From JAFAXD01 sp963816775 (GTDB taxonomy: Bacteria > Pseudomonadota > Alphaproteobacteria > Rhizobiales > Xanthobacteraceae), in the NCBI GenBank assembly GCA_963816775.1, contig CAWFLX010000059.1:62001-126000 (forward strand): a stretch of 64,000 nt of DNA, in the 5' to 3' direction. Position numbers and translations under genes: made by a program. The notes under the pieces were generated by a model. The model was not told the DNA's origin. It ran no database searches and saw only the letters and a program-made list of their open reading frames with translations. Positions within the stretch are counted from its first letter, which is position 1. Every line of letters starts with the position of its first letter. Below, piece after piece: positions 35,620-43,426 of this stretch.

Positions 35620-36837
35620 ATGAGACGGGTCGTCGTCACCGGAATGGGCATCGTTTCGTCCATCGGCAACAACACCCAGGAAGTGCTGGCGAGCCTGCGC
35701 GAGGCGAAGTCCGGCATTTCGCGCGCGTCCGACTATGCGGATCGCGGGTTTCGTTGCCAGGTCCACGGCGCTCCGACGCTCGATCCCGAAGCCGCGATCG
35801 ACCGGCGCGCCATGCGATTTCTCGGCGGCGGCGCGGCGTGGAATCATGTTGCGATGGAGCAGGCGATTCGCGATGCCGGGCTCGAGGCCGGCGAGATTTC
35901 GCATGAGCGTACCGGCATCATCATGGGCTCCGGCGGCCCATCAACCCGCACCATCGTCGAAGCCGCGGACGTCACGCGCAACAAAGGGCCGAAGCGGGTC
36001 GGTCCGTTCGCAGTCCCCAAGGCGATGTCATCGACCGCGTCGGCTACGCTCGCGACCTGGTTCAAGATCAAAGGCATCAACTACTCGATCTCGTCGGCGT
36101 GCGCGACCTCCAACCACTGCATCGGCAATGCCACCGAGATCATCCAGAACGGCAAGCAGGACATGATCTTCGCCGGCGGCTGCGAGGAGCTCGATTGGAC
36201 GTTGTCGGTTCTGTTCGACGCCATGGGGGCGATGTCGACCAAATTCAACGACCGGCCCGAGACGGCGTCGCGCGCCTATGACGCGGATCGCGACGGCTTC
36301 GTGATCGCGGGCGGCGCCGGCGTCGTCGTGCTCGAGGAGCTCGAGCATGCGAAAGCACGCGGCGCGAAAATCTATGCCGAGGTCGCTGGCTACGGCGCCA
36401 CATCCGACGGCTTCGACATGGTGGCGCCATCGGGTGAGGGCGCCGTGCGCTGCATGAAGCTTACGCTCGAGGGCGGCCTTCCGCCGGTCGACTACATCAA
36501 TCCACATGCCACCTCGACGCCGGTTGGCGATCTCAGGGAAATCGAGGCGATCCGCGAGATCTTCGGCGACAAATGCCCTCCGATCTCGGCCACCAAATCG
36601 CTCACCGGCCATTCGCTCGGCGCCGCCGGCGTGCAGGAGGCAATCTACTGCCTGCTGATGATGAAGAATGGCTTCATCTGCGAGAGCGCCAATATCGAGA
36701 CCATGGACCCGGCATTCGCCGACATGCCGATCGTGCGCGAGCGGCGCGATAACGTGTCGCTTGGCTGTGTGCTGTCGAATTCTTTCGGGTTCGGCGGCAC
36801 CAACGCTTGCATCGCCTTCAAGCGGCCGGAGGCGTGA
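35620..36837 (+). CDS. fabB: 3-oxoacyl-ACP synthase I FabB
   Basis: 405 residues. Active-site Cys161 is in SISSACATSNHC; the two catalytic histidines are in NPHATSTPVGD and SLTGHSLGAAG; the C-terminus has SNSFGFGGTNA. This condensing enzyme elongates the cis-3-decenoyl-ACP made by FabA. It follows fabA by 60 bases. Confidence 0.95.
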   Translation: MRRVVVTGMGIVSSIGNNTQEVLASLREAKSGISRASDYADRGFRCQVHGAPTLDPEAAIDRRAMRFLGGGAAWNHVAMEQAIRDAGLEAGEISHERTGIIMGSGGPSTRTIVEAADVTRNKGPKRVGPFAVPKAMSSTASATLATWFKIKGINYSISSACATSNHCIGNATEIIQNGKQDMIFAGGCEELDWTLSVLFDAMGAMSTKFNDRPETASRAYDADRDGFVIAGGAGVVVLEELEHAKARGAKIYAEVAGYGATSDGFDMVAPSGEGAVRCMKLTLEGGLPPVDYINPHATSTPVGDLREIEAIREIFGDKCPPISATKSLTGHSLGAAGVQEAIYCLLMMKNGFICESANIETMDPAFADMPIVRERRDNVSLGCVLSNSFGFGGTNACIAFKRPEA

Positions 36838-36943
36838 TGTCTCCACCGCCGTTGCATTTGGTACTCCATCGAGCAGAAGCGCGATTACGATGGGTGCCCG
36901 CGTTGCGTCCGCACAAAACGCTTTCGAACATTCGGGGTTGGGC

Positions 36944-37798
36944 ATGCAGGGGCTGATGCAGGGCAAACGCGGTTTGATCATGGGGGTCGCCAACGACCAC
37001 TCGATCGCCTGGGGTATCGCGCGCACGCTGGCGGCGCATGGTGCGACCCTCGGCTTTACCTATCAGGGCGAAGCGCTCGGCAAGCGGGTACGGCCGCTGG
37101 CCCAGTCGCTGGGCGCCGACCTTTTGATGACGTGTGACGTCGAGGATATCGCGTCGGTCGACAAGGTATTTGCGACGATTGGCGAAAAATGGGGCGGGCT
37201 TGATTTTCTGGTGCATGCCGTCGCGTTCTCCGACAAGGCCGAGCTCAAGGGCCGCTATGCCGATACCACGCGGGCGAACTTCGTGCGCACCATGTTGATT
37301 TCCTGCTTTTCGTTCACCGAGGCCGCCAAGCGCGCCGCGGCGCTGATGACAAACGGCGGCGCGATGGTGACGCTCACGTACAACGGCGGCACGCGCGCCA
37401 TGCCGAACTACAATGCGATGGGCCTCGCCAAGGCCGCGCTCGAGGCATCGGTGCGCTATCTCGCTGTTGATTTTGGCAGCCAGAACATTCGGATCAACGC
37501 GATCTCGGCCGGGCCGATCCGCACGCTCGCCGGCGCCGGCATCTCGGACGCGCGCTTCATGTTCGCCTACCAGCAACGGCACTCGCCGTTGCGCCGCGGC
37601 GTCACGCTCGATGAACTCGGCGGCGCCGCGCTTTATCTGCTGAGCGATCTGTCCACCGGCGTCACCGGCGAAATCCATTTTGTCGATTCAGGCTACAACG
37701 CGATCGCCATGCCGCAGCCCGACACCTTGCGGGTCAGCGTTGCCGGCAATAACGGCAATGGCAACGGCGAGGAAAACGCCAAGGACGCCGCGCAATAA
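36944..37798 (+). CDS. fabI: Enoyl-ACP reductase FabI (NADH)
   Basis: About 284 residues from the chosen ATG. The nucleotide site is IMGVANDHSIAWGIA; the active-site Tyr/Lys set is LTYNG...PNYNAMGLAKAALE, followed by SAGPIRTLAG. It reduces trans-2-enoyl-ACP and ends each fatty-acid cycle. An in-frame ATG at 36890 is also possible. The C-terminus is extended by an Asn/Gly-rich tail (GNNGNGNGEENAKDAAQ). This is one member of the three-gene fab unit. A long palindrome starts 20 bases after the stop. Confidence 0.93.
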   Translation: MQGLMQGKRGLIMGVANDHSIAWGIARTLAAHGATLGFTYQGEALGKRVRPLAQSLGADLLMTCDVEDIASVDKVFATIGEKWGGLDFLVHAVAFSDKAELKGRYADTTRANFVRTMLISCFSFTEAAKRAAALMTNGGAMVTLTYNGGTRAMPNYNAMGLAKAALEASVRYLAVDFGSQNIRINAISAGPIRTLAGAGISDARFMFAYQQRHSPLRRGVTLDELGGAALYLLSDLSTGVTGEIHFVDSGYNAIAMPQPDTLRVSVAGNNGNGNGEENAKDAAQ

Positions 37799-37817
37799 AG
37801 CGCGCCTCTCCCCCGGC

Positions 37818-37891
37818 TAGTGCCCCGTTTCCGAAGTTCGTGATAGATCGCGGCACCCTCTGACACGAACTTCGGAAACAAAGGGGCACTA
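37818..37891. repeat. Long palindromic element P1, copy A
   Basis: Starts TAGTGCCCCGTTTCCG and ends GGGGCACTA, with nearly perfect arms of about 24 bp ending TTCGTG / CACGAA around a loop of about 21 bases. The other copy, 50934-51007, differs at only a few positions. Both copies are followed by GCAAGTAT and, further on, a P2 element. Confidence 0.85.
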
Positions 37892-37915
37892 GCAAGTATA
37901 TGATAGCGCATGATC

Positions 37916-37955
37916 CGGCGAAGTGGCCGCCGGTTCGCCGAAAAAGATCATGCGC
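37916..37955. repeat. GAGCATGATC-family short palindrome between P1 and P2
   Basis: Starts GCGCATGATCCGGCG and ends GATCATGCGC. It lies in the spacer between P1 and P2 of copy A only; copy B has a short direct junction instead. Confidence 0.7.
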
Positions 37956-38016
37956 CCACCTATAGTTAGCGCGCAACCGGACGCAAAACCGGTGACCACT
38001 TTTGCTGGTCGCGCGC

Positions 38017-38090
38017 GTGCCGCTTATCGATTTGAAGTTCCTGAACGAGCTTGCGGCAGGTGATACAGGAACTTCAAATCGGCGGCACTA
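38017..38090. repeat. Long palindromic element P2, copy A
   Basis: Perfect 16-bp arms CGATTTGAAGTTCCTG and CAGGAACTTCAAATCG around a loop of about 22 bases, with GTGCCGC and GGCGGCACTA ends. Copy B is 51023-51099. The terminal CTA supplies the stop codon of the Crp/Fnr gene on the minus strand. Confidence 0.85.
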
Positions 38091-38768
38091 GAGATCGACC
38101 TCGCGCTGCAGCTGCGACTTGCTTTCGAGGCAATAGTAGCCCGAGATCCGGCTCACCAGCTTGCGGCGCTTCCAATCGGCGAGAATGCGATTGACGTTTT
38201 CGCGCGCGATGCCGGCCATTGCGGCGAGATCGGATTGTCCGAACTTCTGGCGGATCACGATGCGCCCGGAGCCGACGCTCTCGCCGAAATGCTCGGCGAG
38301 TTCGAGCAGCGTCAGCGCGACGCGGCCGCGCAGCGGCAGGAAACTCTCGGCTGCTATCACGTCATTGGTTTCCCGCAGGCGCGATGCCAGAAGCGTCACC
38401 AGGTGCTGGTAGAGTTCCTGGTTCTTCTTCGCAAACTCCTCGAACCTGGCTTTGCTCACGAACAGGAGCTCGCTTTCGCGCAGCGCCAGGACCGAGGCGG
38501 AGCGCGGCAATCCGTCGAGCACCGCGAGCTCACCGACGATCGCACCCGGCCCCAGGATCGACAAAATGCGCTCGGCGCCCGAGGTGGACACCATGCTGAC
38601 CTTCAGGAGCCCCTTCTCGATCCGATAGCAGCCGTCTCCCGCGTCGCCGGCGAGAAACAGCACCTGGTCGGCGGCGAGATGAACCAGCTTCGCGTTCGCG
38701 AACAGGTGCGCCGACAAATGCTGGGGGAGTGCCGAAAAAAGGTCCGTAACCGCGTTCGTTGCCGCCAT
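38088..38768 (-). CDS. Crp/Fnr-family transcription regulator
   Basis: About 226 residues from the ATG at 38768. A cyclic-nucleotide-type sensor domain has LFLAGDAGDGCYRIEKGLLKV and GAIVGELAVLDGLPRSASVLA. The helix-turn-helix is KFGQSDLAAMAGIARENVNRILADW. There is no FNR-type Cys cluster, so it is probably a ligand- or redox-responsive member outside Fnr. The stop TAG is contributed by the P2 palindrome. The candidate small RNA at 38826 ends about 58 bases before the start. Confidence 0.85.
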   Translation of the reverse strand: MAATNAVTDLFSALPQHLSAHLFANAKLVHLAADQVLFLAGDAGDGCYRIEKGLLKVSMVSTSGAERILSILGPGAIVGELAVLDGLPRSASVLALRESELLFVSKARFEEFAKKNQELYQHLVTLLASRLRETNDVIAAESFLPLRGRVALTLLELAEHFGESVGSGRIVIRQKFGQSDLAAMAGIARENVNRILADWKRRKLVSRISGYYCLESKSQLQREVDL

Positions 38769-38825
38769 GACTGATACCCCGGCCCCCAACCGGAAGTAGC
38801 GCTACAAACCGAAGGATTACGCAAC

Positions 38826-38935
38826 AAAAAAATCCGCCCGAGCAAACCTGCTCGGGCGGTTGGTCTGGGGTGGACCAAAGTAGGGTCTCTGGGAGGAAGA
38901 AGGACCCGTGCACAAAACCCGTAAAAGGTGACACA
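38826..38935 (-). ncRNA. Candidate small RNA C: three hairpins and terminator
   Basis: The 388-base gap between pnp and the Crp/Fnr gene holds no credible gene. Reading the minus strand: stem GGGTC/GACCC (38903-38907 with 38883-38887) around loop CTTCTTCCTCCCAGA; then TTGGTC/GACCAA (38860-38865 with 38873-38878) around a 7-base loop; then a perfect 11-bp stem (38834-38844 with 38849-38859), AACC loop, and seven U at 38826-38832. The first loop is complementary to Shine-Dalgarno sequences. The 5' end and promoter are not clear. It could also be a leader of the Crp/Fnr gene or a 3' product of pnp. Confidence 0.55.
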
Positions 38936-39092
38936 CCGGCCTTACATCCAGCACCTTAGCGCGCGCCTTCCGGTCCCACAGTGATGCTCGTCACAGAACC
39001 ACGCTGCGACTGCAAGGCACTGACGTTATTTGTGTTTTAGAAACGACGCGCAGCCCTATAGGAATATTTGCTTGCCGCCCGCAGGCGCTTCG

Positions 39093-39116
39093 GGCCCCCG
39101 GAATGATCCGAGGGCC
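39093..39116 (-). terminator. Hairpin downstream of pnp
   Basis: A 10-bp stem (GGCCCTCGGA with TCCGGGGGCC on the minus strand, 39107-39116 and 39093-39102) around a 4-base loop, 41 bases after the pnp stop. It has no U run, so it may protect the 3' end or act with Rho rather than terminate alone. Confidence 0.35.
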
Positions 39117-39156
39117 ACCTTGGGAGCGAGCGCGAGCAGGGCCGCCCGCGCAACAG

Positions 39157-41322
39157 CTATTCGCTGCCGACCGCCTCGCGCTGCTGCTCGCCTTCGGCCG
39201 ACTGCTTGCCCTCGAGGTCCTCGCCGGTCTGTTGGTCGACGACCTTCATCGAGAGCCGCACCTTGCCGCGTTCGTCGAAGCCCAGGAGCTTGACCTTGAC
39301 CTTGTCGCCTTCCTTGACGACGTCGGTCACCTTCTGCACCCGCCGCGACGCGAGCTGGCTGATGTGGACGAGGCCGTCCTTGGCGCCGAAGAAATTCACG
39401 AATGCGCCGAAATCCATGACCTTGACCACCGTGCCTTCGTAGATGTGGCCGACCTCGGGCTCGGAGGCGATCGACTTGATCCAGTTGATGGCGGCCTTGA
39501 TGGCGTCGCCCTTGGCAGAGGCGATCTTGATGGTGCCGTCGTCCGAAATGTCGACCTTGGCGCCGGTCTTCTCCACGATCTCGCGGATCACCTTGCCGCC
39601 GGAACCGATCACTTCGCGGATTTTGTCGACCGGAATGGTGATGACCTCGATGCGCGGCGCGTGCTCGCCGAGCTGGGCGCGATGCTTGGTGAGCGCCTTG
39701 CTCATCTCGCCCAGGATGTGGATGCGCCCGTCCTTGGCCTGGTTGAGCGCGACGCGCATGATCTCCTCGGTGATGCCGGAGATCTTGATGTCCATCTGCA
39801 GCGCGGTGACGCCGTTTTCGGTGCCGGCGACCTTGAAGTCCATGTCGCCCAGATGGTCCTCATCGCCGAGAATGTCGGAGAGCACCGCATAGCGCTTGTC
39901 TTCCAGGATCAGGCCCATGGCAATGCCCGCGGTCGGTGCGCGCAGCGGCACACCGGCGTCCATCAAGGCGAGCGAGGAGCCGCACACCGTCGCCATCGAG
40001 GACGAGCCGTTCGACTCGGTGATCTCGGAGACGACGCGGATCGTGTACGGAAACTCGTGGTGCGGCGGGAGAATCGGGTGCAGCGCGCGCCAGGCGAGCT
40101 TGCCGTGACCGACCTCGCGACGGCCGGGCGCTCCGACGCGGCCGGTCTCGCCGACCGAGAACGGCGGGAAGTTGTAATGCAGCAGGAAGGTTTCCTTGTA
40201 GGTGCCCTGCAGGGCGTCGATGAACTGCTCGTCCTCGCCGGTGCCGAGTGTCGCGATCACCAGCGCCTGGGTCTCGCCGCGCGTGAACAGCGCCGAGCCA
40301 TGGGTGCGCGGCAGAATGCCGACTTCGCTCACGATCGGACGCACGGTCTTCACGTCGCGGCCGTCGATGCGTCGGCCGGTGTCGAGGATGCTGTTACGTA
40401 CGATCTTGGCTTCGAGCTCCTTGAACGCGCCGGCGATTTGCCGTTCGTCATAGCGCGGCTTCTCGGTTGCGCCTTCGGGAACGAAGTGCGCAATCGCCTT
40501 GGCCTTGGCGGCTTCGACAGCATCGTGCCGCTCGCCCTTGCCGGCGATCGAGTAGGCGGCGCGTAAATCCTGCTCGACCTGTGCGCGCAGCTCGCGCTCG
40601 AGCTCGGCGTTATCGGCGCCCGCGACTTCGCGCGGCTCCTTGGCGGCCTTCTCGGCGAGTTCGATGATCGCGTTGATCACTGGTTGGAAATGCCGGTGGC
40701 CGAACATCACGGCACCGAGCATGATCTCCTCGGGAAGCTCCTTGGCTTCCGATTCGACCATCAGCACCGCGTCTTGCGTGCCGGCGACGACCAGATCGAG
40801 CTGGCTTTCGGTCATCTCGTCGATCTGCGGATTGAGCACGAACTCGTTGTTGATGAAGGCGACGCGGGCACCGCCGATCGGACCCATGAACGGCGCGCCC
40901 GAAAGCGTCAGCGCGGCCGACACTGCCACCATGGCAACGATGTCCGGATCGTTCTCCAGATCGTGGCTGAGCACATTGATGATGACCTGGGTGTCGCAGC
41001 GCCAGCCATCCGCGAACAGCGGCCGGATCGGCCGGTCGATCAACCGCGAGATCAGCGTCTCGCGCTCGCTCGGGCGCCCTTCGCGCTTGAAATAGCCGCC
41101 CGGAATGCGGCCGGCAGCGTAGAATTTTTCCTGGTAGTTGACGGTCAGCGGCAGGAAGTCGATGCCTTCCTTCGGCTGCTTGGCGGCGACCACCGTCGCC
41201 AGTACCGAGGTCTCGCCGTAGGTCGCAACAACCGCGCCGTCGGCTTGGCGCGCTATCTTTCCGGTCTCGAGCGTAAGCGTACGTCCGCCCCAATCAAGGG
41301 CGACACGATGAATGTCAAACAT
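39157..41322 (-). CDS. pnp: Polynucleotide phosphorylase
   Basis: 721 residues. Two RNase PH domains (the second with EDHLGDMDFKVAGT and DIKISGI), a KH domain with DKIREVIGSGGKVIREI, and a C-terminal S1 domain with GHIYEGTVVKVMDFGAFV. PNPase degrades RNA 3' to 5' with phosphate and is a core part of bacterial mRNA decay. Last gene of the rimP-to-pnp operon; the 274-base gap after rpsO contains no gene and no convincing intrinsic terminator, so read-through or a separate promoter is likely. Confidence 0.95.
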   Translation of the reverse strand: MFDIHRVALDWGGRTLTLETGKIARQADGAVVATYGETSVLATVVAAKQPKEGIDFLPLTVNYQEKFYAAGRIPGGYFKREGRPSERETLISRLIDRPIRPLFADGWRCDTQVIINVLSHDLENDPDIVAMVAVSAALTLSGAPFMGPIGGARVAFINNEFVLNPQIDEMTESQLDLVVAGTQDAVLMVESEAKELPEEIMLGAVMFGHRHFQPVINAIIELAEKAAKEPREVAGADNAELERELRAQVEQDLRAAYSIAGKGERHDAVEAAKAKAIAHFVPEGATEKPRYDERQIAGAFKELEAKIVRNSILDTGRRIDGRDVKTVRPIVSEVGILPRTHGSALFTRGETQALVIATLGTGEDEQFIDALQGTYKETFLLHYNFPPFSVGETGRVGAPGRREVGHGKLAWRALHPILPPHHEFPYTIRVVSEITESNGSSSMATVCGSSLALMDAGVPLRAPTAGIAMGLILEDKRYAVLSDILGDEDHLGDMDFKVAGTENGVTALQMDIKISGITEEIMRVALNQAKDGRIHILGEMSKALTKHRAQLGEHAPRIEVITIPVDKIREVIGSGGKVIREIVEKTGAKVDISDDGTIKIASAKGDAIKAAINWIKSIASEPEVGHIYEGTVVKVMDFGAFVNFFGAKDGLVHISQLASRRVQKVTDVVKEGDKVKVKLLGFDERGKVRLSMKVVDQQTGEDLEGKQSAEGEQQREAVGSE

Positions 41323-41596
41323 GGTTCTCTCTCATGGTTTCGATGTGGCTCGAAGGCCATGAGCAAGACGGCGAGAGGCTGCAGCGCGCGCTCGCACTGA
41401 CCAGCATCCGGCGATCCTGCCATGACCTCCGACCTTTCGGGCGGCCTTGCCGCCCCTTGCTACGTCCGGCCGCACTATGCGTTCCGGATACCCGCCTCAT
41501 CGGATGGGTTGAACGAAACGATGCCCATCGAATTCGGCGAAAGAGGATGGCTCTCGCGTTGCTCGAACCATCCGATAAAATGAACAAACACGCGTG

Positions 41597-41866
41597 TCAG
41601 CGACGAATACCGAGCTTGTCGATCAACGACTTGTAGCGCCCCTCGTCGGCGCGCTTGAGGTAATCGAGCAACTGGCGGCGCTGGGACACGAGCTTGAGCA
41701 GCCCGCGCCGTGAATGGTTGTCCTTAACGTGGGTCTTGAAATGTTCGGTGAGATTGTTGATCCGCTCTGACAGGATCGCAACCTGCACTTCGGGCGAACC
41801 GGTATCGCCGGACTTCACCGCAAACGAATTGATCACCTCGGCCTTACGGCCCGCCGCAATCGACAT
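41597..41866 (-). CDS. rpsO: 30S ribosomal protein S15
   Basis: 89 residues, the normal length. Characteristic SGDTGSPEVQVAILSERINNL, HFKTHVKDNHSRRGLLKLVSQRR (I quote KDNHSRRGLL) and IRR at the end. S15 binds 16S rRNA early in 30S assembly. It starts three bases after truB ends and precedes pnp, the usual bacterial order. Confidence 0.95.
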   Translation of the reverse strand: MSIAAGRKAEVINSFAVKSGDTGSPEVQVAILSERINNLTEHFKTHVKDNHSRRGLLKLVSQRRQLLDYLKRADEGRYKSLIDKLGIRR

Positions 41867-41869
41867 CGG

Positions 41870-42877
41870 TCATCCTTTCCTGATCCCGGCTCTGCCCTGC
41901 AGGCCGGAGAGGTTGAACACGCGCTTGGGGACGATCTCGCCGCGGTCGAACTCGGCGAGAGCCACAAGGTGGCCCGACGCCAGCACATGTACGATACCGC
42001 TGAGGACAGGAGCGTCCCGCCCGCGCATCAGAACAGCCTGGCCCCTCTGGAGCCTGGCTGCATCCGCCCGACTGACGGCCAGCGCCGGGATGTCGTCCAG
42101 CGCGGTCGCAACGGGCAGTAGCGCATCGGCGAAGCTTCCCTCGCCTTGCGCGGCTCTATGGCACAAACCCTCCAGTTCTGCCAGTGAAATCATGTGGCTC
42201 TCGCCGAACGGGCCGACGCGCATGCGGCGGAGCGCGGTGACGTGCCCAAGGCAGCCGAGCGCACGGCCGAAATCGCGGGCAAGCGCGCGCACATAAGTAC
42301 CTTTGCCGCATTGCGCGGCGAAATCGCTGTGATCGGCGTCAGGGCTCGCGGTCAGGGCGAGTTCATGGATTTCGACCGGCCGCGGCTCGATCACGACGCT
42401 CTCGCCTTGGCGCGCGATGTCGTAGGCGCGCTCGCCCTCGATCTTGATGGCGGAATAGCACGGCGGAACCTGCTCGATCGTGCCGGTGTAGTGCGGGAGC
42501 AGCGCCGCGATCGCTGCCGGAGACGGCCGCGCCGCGGAGGTCGCGACCACGCGACCCTCGGCGTCGTCGGTGTCGCGCTCCTCGCCCCAGCGCACCGTGA
42601 AGACGTAGGACTTGCGCCCGTCCATCACGAACGGCACCGTCTTGGTCGCCTCGCCGAGTGCGATCGGGAGCAGCCCCGACGCGAGCGGATCGAGCGTGCC
42701 AGCGTGGCCGGCGCGTTTGGCCGCAAACAGCCGCCGCACCACCGCGACCGCGTGGGTCGAGGTCATGCCAATCGGCTTGTCGAGCACGACCCAGCCGTGC
42801 ACGTCGCGCTTCTCGCGCTTGGGCTTCGGTCCGGCCGGCGCTTTTGTTTGTTGTTCAAGCACGTCCAATAACGTCAC
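41870..42877 (-). CDS. truB: tRNA pseudouridine(55) synthase TruB
   Basis: 335 residues. GWVVLDKPIGMTST, the catalytic Asp in HAGTLDPLASGLLPIALGEATK, KTYRF-like SYVFTVRWGEERDTDD, and KCGKGTYVRALARD-like CGKGTYVRALARDFG. It makes pseudouridine 55 in the T-loop of tRNA. The C-terminal part is a PUA-like RNA-binding region. The start overlaps the rbfA stop by four bases (ATGA). Confidence 0.94.
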   Translation of the reverse strand: MTLLDVLEQQTKAPAGPKPKREKRDVHGWVVLDKPIGMTSTHAVAVVRRLFAAKRAGHAGTLDPLASGLLPIALGEATKTVPFVMDGRKSYVFTVRWGEERDTDDAEGRVVATSAARPSPAAIAALLPHYTGTIEQVPPCYSAIKIEGERAYDIARQGESVVIEPRPVEIHELALTASPDADHSDFAAQCGKGTYVRALARDFGRALGCLGHVTALRRMRVGPFGESHMISLAELEGLCHRAAQGEGSFADALLPVATALDDIPALAVSRADAARLQRGQAVLMRGRDAPVLSGIVHVLASGHLVALAEFDRGEIVPKRVFNLSGLQGRAGIRKG

Positions 42878-43290
42878 TCCGTATCGTCGTTCTTATCGAG
42901 GTCGCGCTGCACGTCGGGCGTGCGCAGCAACTTCGCGATCCGTTCGGCTTCCTCGAAGCGCTCGTCGATGCGAAACCTGATCTCGGGCGCAAATTTCATG
43001 TTGACGCGGTGGGCGAGCTCGCCGCGCAGGAAACGCTTGTTGCGCTCGAACGCTGCAACCACCTCGCCCGCATCGCGGCCAGCCAGCGGCATCACATAGA
43101 TGGTCGCAAGCCGCAGGTCAGGCGTCATGCGCACCTCAGGCACGGTGATGACATGGTTCTCGATCACCGGGTCGTGCACCTCGCCGCGTACCAGGATCTC
43201 GGCCAGCGCGTGGCGGATCAGCTCGCCCGCGCGCAACTGGCGCTGCGACGGAGCTTTCTCGGGGGTGCGATAGGGATGATGGCGAGGCAT
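42874..43290 (-). CDS. rbfA: Ribosome-binding factor A
   Basis: About 138 residues from the ATG at 43290 (MPRHHPYRTPEKAPSQRQ). KH-like fold with RAGELIRHALAEIL, ITVPEVRMTPDLRLATIYVMP and APEIRFRIDERFEEAERI. RbfA helps mature the 5' end of 16S rRNA and cold-shock ribosomes. A longer frame to 43398 would include the repeat at 43338-43405 and is not likely to be translated. Confidence 0.93.
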   Translation of the reverse strand: MPRHHPYRTPEKAPSQRQLRAGELIRHALAEILVRGEVHDPVIENHVITVPEVRMTPDLRLATIYVMPLAGRDAGEVVAAFERNKRFLRGELAHRVNMKFAPEIRFRIDERFEEAERIAKLLRTPDVQRDLDKNDDTE

Positions 43291-43337
43291 AGCGAAGTGA
43301 CCGGATATTTTGCAAACGTCGCTGTCTATAAAAATAT

Positions 43338-43405
43338 GTGGGATGGGTTGAGCGGAGGAAAACCCATCACCTGATTGGCGGGTTGCGCAAGCGCTCAACC
43401 CACCC
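43338..43405. repeat. Degenerate GTGGGATGGGTT palindromic element
   Basis: Starts GTGGGATGGGTTGAG and ends CTCAACCCACCC, the GTAGGGTGGGTT family. It fills most of the 136-base gap between infB and rbfA. Confidence 0.7.
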
Positions 43406-43426
43406 GACGGATCGGCGATCTTAAAA

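Noticed and set aside
38530..38934. Minus-strand open frame covering candidate small RNA C and the Crp/Fnr start
   Set aside because: The frame passes through three perfect hairpins and a terminator, has no ribosome site and no recognisable domain.
39103..40566. A 487-codon plus-strand frame
   Set aside because: Antisense to pnp.
41323..41596. Possible terminator or RNase III hairpin between rpsO and pnp
   Set aside because: GGATGG/CCATCC and other short dyads are present but are weak and lack a U run; I could not support a specific site.
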